DNA of 64,000 bases, taken from Syngnathus acus. Taxonomy: Eukaryota > Chordata > Actinopteri > Syngnathiformes > Syngnathidae. The stretch covers positions 1,733,001 to 1,797,000 of the forward strand of contig NC_051095.1 of assembly GCF_901709675.1 (NCBI RefSeq), in the 5' to 3' direction. This document shows, in pieces, positions 43,701 to 57,600 of this stretch. The notes beneath the pieces were generated by a model that saw only the letters and a list, made by a program, of their open reading frames with translations, ran no database searches and was not told the DNA's origin. A program made the position numbers and the translations under genes. Position 1 is the first letter of the stretch; each line of letters starts with the position of its first letter.

Positions 43701-46700
43701 TTACGCACTCACAAAGGAAAGTGCACTTAATGCTTTTAGCACATGCCTGCTCCGAAAGATAAAAGCAAATCATTTCACATCCTTGATGAGTCACGACGAG
43801 CAGCGCGATTCTATTTAGGCCTCACTTGCGAGGCTATTTTGGGCGCACGCTGCATTTCTCTGGCAATTGTGTTTACCGCCGCCGCTTGCATGGTTGTTCA
43901 AAGGAAGACGCTAACGTGTTAGGTGTCCCGACGTTATCAATACAAAAAAAGGACAAGGGGAGGGGAGGTTAGCCGTTTGAAAACATTTGCAAAATGGTCA
44001 ACCGGCTGCGTTCTGCACTTTTCTCGATCGCCTCGATTCAGTTGTTGTAGCGGGACTGCGATGTGACATCCTCGGTCACGCCAGCGATCGATCATGTATT
44101 TTTAAACTTTTGTTTCGACGTGGACAAAAGTGTTTCGCCTCGCTCATCCATCACGTCGGGGCTGCAGGAAGACGGAGAGAGCTCACTCATTTTTGGGTTG
44201 GATTTAGTCGCGCACATAAAAACACACACCAGAGGATCCAAATTGGTGTCTGGAACGTGTCAAGCGTTAGCGTTAGCCTTTTGCTGTTGTTGTCAATCGG
44301 TCCTCTGCGGAGCGAATCAAAAATTGAGCTTTTTGGAGGCCGCAGCCCGCCCACGAAGTTTCCGGAAGATGCAAGGAAAGGAAAAGGAAGGCTGGAAGTA
44401 CGCCTCTTGTTCACGCTCCAATCTGTTTCCGGGCCGTTGCATGAGAAGCAGAATTCGGGGAGCAAACACCTCAAGGGGGGCGGCGGATGAAGACTCGACT
44501 CCCTCGCTAAAACGGGAAAGCGAATCAAACCAGTTCCTGTGACCCACATCGCATCATTTGATTCTCTAAGTGGAACAAAACACTCCACGCCGACACTTTT
44601 GGGAGCACACGCGCAACTATTTGATTTCCATCGTTATCAGGATTGCATTTTTTTTTTTCTCCTCGTGGAACGCCCAAATCAAAATGTCCATGTTGCCAGA
44701 TTGAGCGCAAGATACCGCCATGAGGAATGATTGTTCCCATCAATCTAAAACAAAAGTAGTTCATTTGCCTTTCCCCCGCGGTCTCGTCCGACCCGCTGAA
44801 GGTTTTCTCATCGGGATGTCTTTACAACCGTGAGCCCGCTCTCAGAAAGTCACTTTTGGGATTCTTTTCCTTTCGCAGGCCACATTCTAAGAGCTGTACA
44901 AGCTCCCGAGGGGGGTGGGGGGGGGGGGGGTTGTACATCTGTTATCCTTCACAAGAAAGACGCTGACAAGGTCTTTCCCCCCCCTCCCCCCTGCCACTCA
45001 GCCTAACCTGCACTCTAATCCCAAATATTTTGAAGATTGCTCCGAGGTGCTGATTTGGAGCGACAGCGGGTCGCCTCAAGTCAGGTCATAGCGACGCTTC
45101 TCCCCCCGCGACGTGATGCGCACGCGTCAACGTTCATCTGTGGCCAGAGAACAGACAAAAAGTGTCACAGGAGCAGCCGGTCAGTTAATCCAGTGTGTCA
45201 GGTGTCACTGGTGGCTCCCTCACCAGCTCTTTTTTTTTTTTTTTTTTTTTTAAACCTCCTGCGAAGACAAAGTGACAGAAGCAGACTCTCGGTGTCAGCG
45301 CTTTCAATCTTGACTTCTTCAAATCCTGCGATGTACTCACCTGGTCTCTGCTTTTTTCGGGGGGGGGGGGGGGGGGTCCTTTTATTATGGTCCGGCTATC
45401 CATCGGCCTTCTAAGGGGAGGTGCAGGCAAGCCTGAGGATATACGTACTTCCTGTCTTGGAAGAAAAAAAACATAAAAGCACTCAGCGGTGCAGCTTAAA
45501 TGGTAAATAACATGGTGAGGGTTTTTTTTTCGTCTTCAGGGACACAAAATGAACCTCTTAGTTTGTACAAGGGAGACAAACATGGAGTTGGTTGCTTCCA
45601 CTTTCTGGTGCTCTGCAACTACGGACTTGAAAGATTTGTCCAATTATCGGCCCGTGGCTCCGAGATGATGGGGAGACACGACGACCGGCAGGTGGCATGG
45701 AGGGCAGAAACGCTAGCTTTGGGTCAAATTAGACGAGTTGCGGGGGTGCCGCCAGAGGAGACAGAGATGAAAGGTGGCGAGGATGCCGTTGAAGAAAAAA
45801 TAAATGGATAAATCGAAACTCGCCGTGGGCTTGAGAGGCGGGACGTAGATGAAAGATGAGCACGTCGTTAAGGAAGGAGAGGCGTGCGTTCGTGGAAGGC
45901 AAGCGTACGGGCGTAGCTGGAGTGGGCGGAGTGTTTACAAAGCGCTGCCTCGCCTGGAACCTTTTCATCCATTTTCAACCCTGAAAGGCAAATTTCCCGT
46001 GCTCCAGAATCATTTTGTTTGCACCGGAGCCTCTGCTCTATTCCTGTCACGAGGATGAAAGCAATCCATCTAAAGTTACCAAAATCAAGGAGGCAATGAG
46101 GCCAGCCTGACAAGGAGGGAGGCCGCCGCCGCCGGATGGCCGCCGGCCAACGGTCTACAATGTAATCTCCGCCCTGCTTGATGGATTTCCGATGTGGGTG
46201 TCCTGCGCAAGGACACCTGGCTGCCTGCAGAGCTACATGATATACGGCCGGCTCCTCGGAGAGAGCCCCAGCGCACCCGTGGCATCTTCTGGGGCATTGA
46301 AAGGATATGGAAAGTGAATCCGAGAATGAGGAGGACCTTTCAGATCTGAAGGTACCACTATTCGCAAGACCGTTAAGGCTCGGATCCCAGAAAAGCAATT
46401 TCTGCGTCGTCTCCTCTCTGTCCTTCACCTGGCTTTGTGCTTTCCAGTCAATCAGCATGCCCTTGCCCTGCCCCTCAGCATCCGCAGCCGGGATGCGGGC
46501 CCAGCATGGCTCCCATCACGGCGGTAAATCCTGCCATTGCTCCGGGCGGCCAACAGAAGGCAGATTGCCAGGGAAGGGGCGAGTTATTCCTCTGGCTCCT
46601 AAAGTGGAGATGACAGCCGGACTTGTTCCTCAAACACTCGCACCCTTGGCTTTGTGATGATTCATGACCGTAAGAAAACAGAGGAGCCAGGTTAAATGAC

Positions 46701-49700
46701 GTCGAAAAAGAGGAGGAATAAGGACAGATTGGTGGGATGAGGCAAGGACAAGGACAAAAGCAAGAAAGAATGGATCAGCAGGACAAACGCAAAAGGATTT
46801 GGAGAAGTGCAATTTAGCTGAAAAAGGAGAAGTCCAGGATTTAAGCCGTATATGCTCTGTCAGATGTTTTGGATCGAGAAGGGAGATTTAAGTATCAAAT
46901 TTCCCAAGGAGACATTGTTAAAGTGGAAATCAACACAAAACTGTTTTTTACAATAATATGTTGTATCTGCCCCCACTAGTCTTTTTTAATATTTTGTTTG
47001 CAAAATATGAGTTAAGCAGCGAAATGTACATGTTTTTATCCATCTCAGGGGGGCGGCCATTTTGACACTTGCTGTCGACTGACGATGACATCACAGTTGC
47101 CAGGTCTCGGGTCACAACCAATCACAGCTCAGTTTCTGAAAACCGATGAGCCGTGATTGGTTGGGACCTCTGGCCAATGTAGCGTCATCTTCAATCGACA
47201 ACAAGTGCCAAAATGGCCGCCCCCTTTAGACGGTATAAAAACAGGTGCCTGTTTAATTCATATTCCACAATCCAAACATTAATCCTAAAACGAGCTGGGC
47301 TGCACAGAATAGGTTACTACAAAGACAATTTGGAAGTTTGAATTGCTCTTTAAGGACGTTACCTGGAAATTGTTGCAGCAGTTCAACCCCACTGCCATCT
47401 AAGTTTTTTAACTGGCAGAAACCCAACAGGCGGCACAATTAATTCATGCCCAATTAGTTTTCCGTCTGAATGGGAACTGGATCCTTAGGAAGAGCCTGTA
47501 ACAATTTCCAGAGCTTCATATCACGTCCCGTGTAGCCCACCACCTGTGCGCCTCCCTCCGCCTTCCTTCCCACATCAATTTTCATTCTTCTCTTCACAAC
47601 GTGTGAGCTCACAGACGCAGGCTTGCCGTCAGATGGTGCTGGCGGGGGTAGAGAGCCCCCTGGGGAGCAAAAGAGGGTAGTGCAGGATGGGGAGCCAGCT
47701 GACTTTGGATCACTGCGGCAATTTTTCAGCGGAGGGTGGGTGGGCTACTCGGTGTTTGCGGAAAAAGAAAATTAGTCGCTTCTTGCTCAACAACCGCGAG
47801 AATTAGAGGATGTTTTGATTGATTTAAAATTTCCTGGGGGGGGGGGGGCAAGAGGATGTGATTTCTGAAGAAATTGCACATGCTAAAGTGAAATGCTGTG
47901 AGATGTTTGAAGGGCTTGGATCATTTTGTGGAGTTTAAAAAAAAAACATGGCAGAATATCAAATGAAGCTGTGCTGGTTAGCATTCACACAATTCTTAAT
48001 TATTTACAGCAACTCCGGTTAAGACATCTGACCCGGTGGCCACGTGTGGCGGTTGCTTGAAGCGCGTCGAGGGATAAAAAGAAGTTAGAGCGGCGGGAGC
48101 GAGAGTTGTCGAGAGGCGCTAATTGCCGAGCAGTTCGTTTCAAGAAGGGGCGGCGGGCGTCCGCGAGCTGTTGAACTAACAAAATGTCTTCCTTGAAACA
48201 ACCATGAAAGCTGTTTTCTTGCTGAATGTTCCACTTTTTTTCACTTTTCCTGCAATGATGTTGCTATGCTATGCTAACGATGGCCTGGCCGTGTTTCCGC
48301 GACTGCCAATGCATTTAAGTGTACTAAACGTGGGACAGCTTTAAGACTTGGGCACTTCTATAAATCCAATCTGTCTAAATCATTTATAAAAGAAAAAACT
48401 GTCTTCCGTGAGTGAAAAGCATATAAATTAATGCTAACTAGCGTCTTATGAAGCAAGCAGCCCCGAAAAATTCCTCAAGCTCTTGCTGCCCTAACTCAAA
48501 GCTTGAACGCACATAACTTTGATGCTAAACGTTTGCCATGTTGCCCTTCTAACCTCTAACCTTTTTTTTAACTTCCAGATTTTCTTTGTCTCATTATTAT
48601 TATTATTTGTAACCTCTCCTAATCTTTCTCCAAATTTCTTAAAGGGAACTTTGATAATGAGCGCCTGGCTATTGCTAGACAAAGAATCCCATACCGCCTC
48701 GGTCGGGTAGTTGACGAGTGGCTACTCGACAAAGGTAATAAAATCACTTTAACTTCCACTAATGATCTACCGCTAACCGCCGCTCTGGAAGAGATGCAGA
48801 ACCATGTGACTCCGCAGCTCCGCCCCCTTTCTCCCATACTTATATCCAACCAATGAGTCAACTTTTAAGTCTTCCAAAATGATTCAATCGGGATTCAAAG
48901 TCACACTGTGAGCGCATCCTTAAACTTGGACTGCATCTCTTCGGAGAACTAACCCCCAAATAACCTGACATAATCCCTCTACCACACTTAAAAACAAAAA
49001 AAAGACTCTTTGTGTCATCCTTGTGTCTTTTGTTGGATGAATGTGACGATTAACAGAACGCAGGGAACAAATGACTCCAGAAAGTCACTAAAAGTTAAAG
49101 GGACCGTTCAAAGTGATGCTCGTTTAACCCTTTGAGTGGCGAACATCTCACCATCCGGAATGAAGCAAACAATCGCTCCCTCCCGCCTTCCTTCCGCGTC
49201 ACGCAAAACAGGATGAAGGCCCCGCATGTTTATTTCACAGAAACAAAAGCGAGCCTTTGTCGGCCCCGCCGTCGCCTCCGCTTCCGACACAAATCCCAAT
49301 CAGGAGCGGCGCGGGAGATGAAAGTGGAGCGAAACGGCGGATCAATAAGAGATGACTCGCCCGCTTCCCCGAAAGATTTGTGCGTGCCACCAAACGTGCA
49401 TGCATGATTCCCTTTCATCTTCAGAGGAGAGCGTTGAGGAATAAACCAATGGCCCCGCCCCCCTTCTTTCGCGCCAGATATCGCTGGAGGTGTTTGCTTA
49501 TTTGTGAACTCGATTGAATACGACGGGAGGGGGCGGGGCAACGCGTCGGAGCTCAAAGGGTTATTTATGAAAGCGGAATCTAACCAACCTAACAAACTAA
49601 CCACTGAGGGCTTCTCCAGTGACAAGTCGGAGCGATTTGAGCCCTCAGTTTTAACCCGATTATAAATTCTTCTAAAGCCCATTGGAGCCATGGCTCGAGG

Positions 49701-51581
49701 AAAAGCTAACAAAGTTCTAACTGACTCTAAAAGACCTCCAAGAAGCGACGTGCTTGGTCTTCAGAGGGTTAAACAAAACAAAGAAAAGCAGCTCCCAATT
49801 TCCGACTGCTGTCCCTTTAACATTATTGTTTTCACCGCTGAGCAAATGGAGCATGTTTTTGTGTGTCAATGTTTTGATTCTTATTGTGGTGAGGAGCTTG
49901 GATCATTACCAAATGGTCCAGGTTTTTGCTACCAACCGGCTTTGTCGTCATGATATCAGCGCCTCGACCCTTTGACCGACCCCGGGTGCCTCAGAGCATT
50001 AGCACAGCATTAGCACATTTGAAAAAAAAAATGACCCGAGTCCCAATCTCATCCCTGTCCGGCCTGATCCAGATCGTGCCGAGCGTCTCCTTCCTATTCC
50101 CTGCCAGCTGACTAAATCCAAAGCGGCAGCCATTCCGGGGAAGTAATGAAGGGAACAAATCAGAGTCTCCAAAGTTCCGTCAGAAACTTTCAGTGCTCTC
50201 CTCTTTGCGCTAGCGATCAGTCATCCTCATCTGCCCTCTGCATTTTCTCCTCACATCCTCTCAGACAAAAGCAACTTGGCTCCCGGTATGGTTTCCCTAG
50301 GGGGAAGGGGCGGGGGGGGACAATAATAGCAAATAATTGGCATTCTTTTACGAATTGTGTCTATATGAAAGCCAAACGGAAGCTCGGGGATGACAGAAGT
50401 GCTTTGAGATGATGCCATGACATCATTTTGGGAGATAAAAACGAGCAAGTATCTCAAATAAGTTAAAAGCTGACCAACTAAATTGTAGGAGTAAATAGCT
50501 CCTCCCACTTTATGAGATTGGCGGCACCCTCGGCTTCTTTCGCTTCGCCCGGTTTCTCGCGCTTAACTTGATACTGTGTTGAGCCGCTTGTCTCGGTCGT
50601 CAGACACAATTTATCCGCCGTGCTCGACTACAAAATCCGAGTAACAAAAAAGACCCACCCAAAAAAAGAAAAAGAAAGTCCCACTCTTAATTACAAAACA
50701 GAGTGGCGTGCTTTGGGAATATCTTGGCAAAAGAGTCGGTAATGGATTTTGTCAGAAGCCCGCCCGCCTCCGTCGTGGTACTCTCTACTGACTGACTTTT
50801 TCATCTGAGGAGGAAGTTGGCGTTTGTTTATATGGAAGCCTTCAGGCTGCAGTGTTACGAGTAAACACAAAGCCATTAAGTACGGGGCCAACTTTCAAGA
50901 GTCAAAACCTCCTCGCTAGCATATGGGAAGGAAAGAGGGAGTGAGGCGCAACACTCCCTCCAGATGTTTTTTTTTTTCCTTCCTGACCTCTCCAGTTAGA
51001 CAAGCGCCCAATCTCCCCGCTCCCACAAATAATCCCTCGTGGCAGATTGTGGAGGGCTAAAAGTATCAAGCGTACCTCGGCGGCCGGTATCGGACCTTCT
51101 CGCAAAAGCCATCTATGCATTAGCCGGGCCCGTTCGGCCCCCGGCCTCGGCCTGCCGCGCTAAGTCCGACTGAGCATTCTTCCCCGATGCAAGTCTTGTG
51201 TAGCTAATATTGTGGCTAGCTCGTGTTCTGAATGTAAAAAGCCTTTACAAGATGGCAATCCTGCAATTTCCCCAAGGTGAAGTATGTCATTATTCCGACA
51301 CGCTTCGGGGGCTTCATTCAGAATCCACGCATGAAAATGGGAAGCAGGACTTTTGGTTGCTCTCAAATTGTTAGCTGTCCTTTCCTTGCTATACGGACCG
51401 CAAGCTAGTTTGTCCTCTACGCGCGATTGGCTATCTAGATCCTTTACGTCTCAATCTGGACCTCATTAGGCTCTTTGGTGAGCTGCCAAAATATTAGCAC
51501 TGCAAACTACAGGCGCAAATATAAACAATAGATTTAATAGATTTTTTATTTTTATATTTTATATATATATATGTGTATACA

Positions 51582-51613
<32 letters not shown>

Positions 51614-54600
51614 AAGTCAGATGTTTGTTTTATTTTATTTTTTTTTTAACAAAGAAACCATTTGGATGTCGGCTCTCATGAAAGCTGCTGGCGAAGATCT
51701 GGGAGGGAGGGGGGAGGCAAGGATTGGTTGCCCAAAATCAAATTGTTAGCGCGCTACACAAAAATAAAGGTGTAAATAAATATTACGTCGCAAAGGGCAA
51801 ATATTACACACAAAAGGTCATGGCATTGGCGCTTTTTTAGCGACGTAATGCGCCGAGCGAAGCCCAAATTGCTTCGTAATGCTCTCATTCCATTTTTGAC
51901 TTGCGCCATAAAAGGATCACTTCATCCGAGCCTCGCTCAAAACAAACACTGTTCTCAGCCAGTCAATTCCAGAGTCATCAAGTGCGTTCCGTGACGTGGG
52001 AGTAAGTAGGTCATCCCCACAGAGACCGGGACTCGATTAAAAAAAAAAAAAAAAAAAAAAGGTTGGAACTACTTTATGCGCAATAATATTTCATATGATA
52101 TTTTGCTCTACCTCTTTTTCAGTCTAGATGTACCGAGGCTCAAATCAAAACCTCTATCAATCAGTTTGTCTTTCTCATTGAACGGTAATCGATAGAGCAT
52201 TTCTATCTACAGTTTTCCGTCTTTTAGTAATCAGCAGTAGATGGTTTAATAGCAGATTGAAGCGCCCGCAGCGCTTATTGAACCCCGGTGTTACCTTGCG
52301 GTCGGGCGGGCGGGTGCTTCCAACGCCACCAGAAAGCAATATCGCAAGTGTGTTTAGACGACAAATTAGTCTTTATTAAATGCTAATGTGAGCCGACTGC
52401 TCTGCACGGGATGTCAAATGACGGCGGGCTCCGAGCTTCTCTCATTTCACAGTCTGCATCATCTATAAATACGACAGCCTCTCATTGCTATTGGATGCCT
52501 TTCGCTCTTCCCTCACGTGGATTGATTTCACGAGAAAGCCCCGTGGCTCGTCGTCTATAATTACCTCCTCATCACGTTATTTATTTTTATTTTTTTTAAA
52601 CCCTCCTCGATTATCCATCCATGGTATGCTAGGGACAATTTGGTCTCACCTCTTCCCCGGTGCCAGTGCCCGGTTAAGCAGTCAGGCGGGCTCCTTCCCT
52701 CTTCAGCCATCCATCCCGATTAAGGCTAATGAGCAAACCCTGCTGAATTAAACATTAGCTACAACCATCCCCCCCCCCCCCCTCCGTGGCAGAGGTGCTT
52801 TATCATCGCGCGGCTCCGGTGCATTGGAGGTCAATAACAGCAAGCTGGAGCTGTTCTAATATATTCCATCTGGGCTCTGACGAGATCCATCCCCACGTGT
52901 GCTTTGGAGTGTCAAGGTCGACCCGCGACGCCCCCGCCTTAATCCAAGTCGACTGTCCAGCCAGCGAGCACCATACGGTGGTCCTAAATTGCTCCCAAGA
53001 AAGCCCCCCGTGCCCTCCCCCCCCTGTCTGTTTGTACGGAACCTCGACTTGCCACCTTTCCACCAAGCAGTCCAGTTCTGCTCAAGTCTTCTGCTAGCTA
53101 ATAATGAAGTTAATTTAATGTACATAGAAGATGCTGCTTGGTGGAAGAGTTTTTGTCTTTGCTGTTGAGTGTGTTTTCCACTTTATGTGCTCGTGACTTA
53201 TTTGTGCTCTCCTTTCTCGACATTCCCTCCTCTCTCTCGGTCATGTCCATTCCCTCCACTTTCACTTCCTCCGTTCTCCGCACAACCTCTCAGGTCGCCA
53301 GCTGACCATTTTTAACAGCCAAGCCTTTATCAAAATCGGCGGCGGCGATAAAGGCCGCCACTTCCAGGGCCAGATCTCGGGCCTGTACTACAACGGGCTG
53401 CAGGTGCTCAAATTGGCCGCCGAGGGCGACCCCAACGTGCAGACGCAGGGAAGCCTGCGCTTGGTGGGCGACGTGCCCTCGGTGCTCGCCACCGATACCA
53501 CTTCTACCACGCCGCTGGCTGACATGTCCACCACCATTATGGAGACTACCACCACCATGGCCACCACCACCACCCGGAAACAGCGCTCGCCCACCATCCG
53601 GGACAGTGTCACGCAGGTGGGTCATGCTGCCAGAGAATTTCAAAATCCAAAACATGATTTCCCACAGGAAATCACGTAAATCCAATTGATCCGGACTTCC
53701 AAAAAATAGTAACAAGAAATACATTCGGTATTGTATCGCTAACACGGCAATTGTTAAAAATTCGGGTGCGGTAATTAGTCTTCTCGTGTGTTGCTATCAT
53801 GATTGGAGTGATTGTTTTGATAAATGCACTTGGTTGTGTTCAAATTTATATTCAGCCGTGTTTTTTTGCTGATACAGCAAGTGTCTGCTTATTCAGAGCA
53901 CACGCAGATTTCAATTCCTACCCGAGCTCTGAGCTGCTCTCCGCCCTGATAGCTTTGATCCCAGGTGAAGAATACCTTTTGACAAAAATTGAGAGATAAG
54001 TGACCTAGATATGCTGTCAGAACCTTGTAGGACTTAGAATCACGTCTAAATGACGTAAATGTCATAAAAGCTTTCGGAGGCAAACCTGTTTTTTTTTTTG
54101 CAACATTTGTGACAAAAGGAAGTACAAATCCAATTCAATGTGTTTTAAGGGGACTGCGTGTTTTTTTTTGCTAAAGTTCTTCTTAAGAAACTAGCAAGAC
54201 ACTAGAAAGCGTTTCTGAACGAAGTCACGGATTTTTTTGTTGGAAAAGATCAAATTCTTTTTTCTTGGTATTTGTGCAGAATGCGGATGACGTTTTGGTA
54301 GCTTCCGCCGAGTGTCCGAGCGATGACGAAGATTTAGAGGAGTGCGAGCCCGGAAACGGTGAGTCGACTCGGCGGGGGGTTCTGATGCTCGTTCTGTCGA
54401 GTGAGGTTGTACGGCTTGGGGGTTCTTGTACTTGACTGCGCTACCCTCGCTACGCACCTTGGACTGGCCGAATGTGGAACCCGTCAGGTTCGTTGACTTT
54501 ACCTTAACCTGACTCATTCATTTCGCTTTAACCTTTATTTTAGTAACCTCTCCAGCTTTTGAAAATAGAAAACCTAACAAAGTCCATAATCCCCGTTCCA

Positions 54601-57600
54601 AATAAAGACGATGGTTTCTGCAGCTCGGTCCGTGCATACTCAGCATCCGCCTCTTCCTGTATCTTGCCCTTGTACGAAGGGTAACGAGATCTGGGAAGCT
54701 CAGAGTGTAACGTTCTCCAAGGTGGCTCCGTAGGTGTCTGAGACCGAAATAGAGACTCGATTCTCTCCTTATTGAAGTCTGGAATGATTTTCTTTTTCCT
54801 TTCGGAGGTGTTTGCTACGCCGGGGCTTAATCTCCCATGGAGAAGCTCAAGTAACTCTCTGATATGCCCACACAAGTCGTGATTGGCAGCAGACAGGCTG
54901 CTAAGTTACGCTGCTTGTCTCTCTCTTTCATGATCCCTTTGTAGGTGTTTGGAAGTTTTAGTGGCCAAATACCAAACGTGCTCGCTATCGCACCCTGCAG
55001 GCGACAAAATCCATGTCAGCGAGGCAAAAACACTGAGATTGAAAGTGTGCCTCACTCAGATCATATCAGCATGGGAATTTACCCACGTAGTACCTGTACC
55101 AGGTATCGGGCCGAAACCGACTTTTTTCAATGTATCGTATGTATTGCCGCCATTTGACACTCGGTGAATCGACACAAAGGTCTTTTAAATTGTAATTTTA
55201 TGCATCATAAGCGCGAGTGCTTTCAGTACCGGTTTCACAAGTGTAAATAACCGTACTGGTATTGAAATTTCCCAGTGAATAATTTAGCGACAGCTCAACA
55301 TTTGCGCAGTCCACTGCGTGGCGGGAGCTGCCGAAGCTAAGAGAGGAAGAAAAGCAGCGTAGCGGATGCTAATACGTTGAAGCCACCGACGCAGAGGAGA
55401 ATCGGAGAAAGCGCTGCGTTGTGAACCACTAAACCTCATTAAGTGCCAAGTGGTGTGGCTCGGGATAGAATACAGGAACGGAGAGTGAAATTCCCGCCGT
55501 CCCCGGCAGGTTAATTAAACTTTAACTTTGTTGGCCAGCTGTAATTACATCGGCCAATTAAACCTTGGCTAGGAACCCCCACCAATGTTAATGAGCGAGG
55601 GGGGGGGTTACGCACTTGGAATTCAAGATGAAGACCATGAGCGTTTACCGACGTCTCAGCATGCGTGATGGGAGGAGACCAACTCTGAGAATCTCCTCAA
55701 TAACGTGGCACACTGACTTATTACGACAGGCGAGGCTCTGCCTCCCCTGACCGCACGTCCCTGCGCTCTGTCATTCATCCACATGGGCGGCCATTTGTAA
55801 ACATCTCCTGACGAGCGCCGTCATCGAGACGGTATCCAGCTGTGCTTGATTTTTCCATTTGCGGCCCAATCGCAGCCAAATCACCCAAAGGCCTCGCACT
55901 CCCGACAACCTTTTGGCTGTAAATATTTGAAACGGCCCAGCGCGACGGGCGCGCTAACGATGTTTGTCAGGAGGACGACGTGGCCGCATCAGCTCAGCGC
56001 CCATCTGCTCTGAGTAAATAGAAGCGTGGGTGACTCTTCACCGCCCGTGCTGCAGATAAAGAAGATGTCTCATCATGCCGGCTTAACGTGCGGATCCACC
56101 GAAGTCCAATCATGAGAGTCGAGCCCAATCAATCAGGCGGAATATCCCACAGTCTCTCCTGTTTCATCGCTTTTGTGCTAACGGTGGAGAGACATTATTA
56201 TTCTTTACGTGTAACGTAGCTTTATGCGCGCCATTACAAGTTTGGATCGAAAGTCCGCCGTCAGGTTTCCCGGCCTGTCTGAGCTGCGTAACGAGGGCCC
56301 GTATCGCCCTCAGGCGCAGTGGGTTTGGGTCACAGGGGAGGAGGGAGAGGGGCTCTCAGTGTGTTTGAGGGCGGAGTCACCAGATCAGCACTCTTTCCAA
56401 AGCGAAGCGGCACCGTCTCGTTCGGGAAACACCATCTGACTCGGCGCCACGCCACCAAAAAAAAAAAACATATATATATATATATAAAGTAACCTGAGCA
56501 ACTTGTACTTTGCGCAGCTCGTCTTTTTGTTCCTCCGAGGTGATGGGCTGTCCTCTCAGGCGTCAAGGTGAAACGCAGCCCGCAAACACACAAGAGCCAG
56601 GGAATACAAACGGGCGGAAATGAACGTCGTTGCCATGGGAACGAGCCTTTCCCGCAAGTGTAAAGTATGAGAGGAGAATATGCTTGAAGTTTGTTTCTTT
56701 CACAGCTCTCACATGTCTCTTCTCTACAAGGCCTTTTGGGGGGTGGGGTGGGTTGTGTGCTGACATTTCTGTGAATGCATCAACCTTGATAACAAAAGCA
56801 TTTCCTGATTTGAAAAATGTTTGTTTTCGGGCGGGGGGCTGAGCTGAGCTGAGCCGAAGCGGGCGGGCTTCCCATCATCCCCTTCTCCCCTTCTGAGTGA
56901 CCCCCCGATTCACCCCAAGTAAAAAAAAAAACCCACAACAAAAACAAGCCGTGCAAATTGTGATTTGATGCTTTTTCTTCTTCTTCTGATCATGTGTTGC
57001 TATGACATGACCAACCCCTCTTCCCGCCCCCCACCCCCCCAAAATGTGCTGCTCTCATGTTGTGTTCTAACCATATTGGCTTCCTTTATTTGACACCAAA
57101 TGAGCTTGAACGGTCATCCCGTGGCTAGCGAAAGTCAAATGACCAAAGAGTGGCTTGATCATAAATTGGATCATTAAAAAAGTGCTATTAGCGATTGCTA
57201 ATTAAGAATCTCATTGACCTGTTTTACGTGTGCTTCTGGGAGGGACGAATGGGGCTGTCATTAGTACGCTATTGATTATTTGGAAGTCTCCTATAGCTCT
57301 AAATTAAGCTAATTCAAGATGAGCCACATTAGCGACGACGATTTGGCAGAAAGACGCGTGGAGGGTTGCTATTTGTTTGAAGGTAAAAGAAGGGAGGGGG
57401 GATGTTGATCACTATCCAAGAACAATCTTACACAGCTTTCTTTTTGTAATTTGTTTTGTTTCATGCAAAAATCATGCGGCCAATTTGTTGATGTAAGTGA
57501 CCTGAACCTTGTGGTTTGCTATCTTTCTCAACCAATCACAGCAGACACACATCAGAAGTGCTAGCTCAGCTTAGTTGCTAGATTAGCAGTGCATTTTGAT

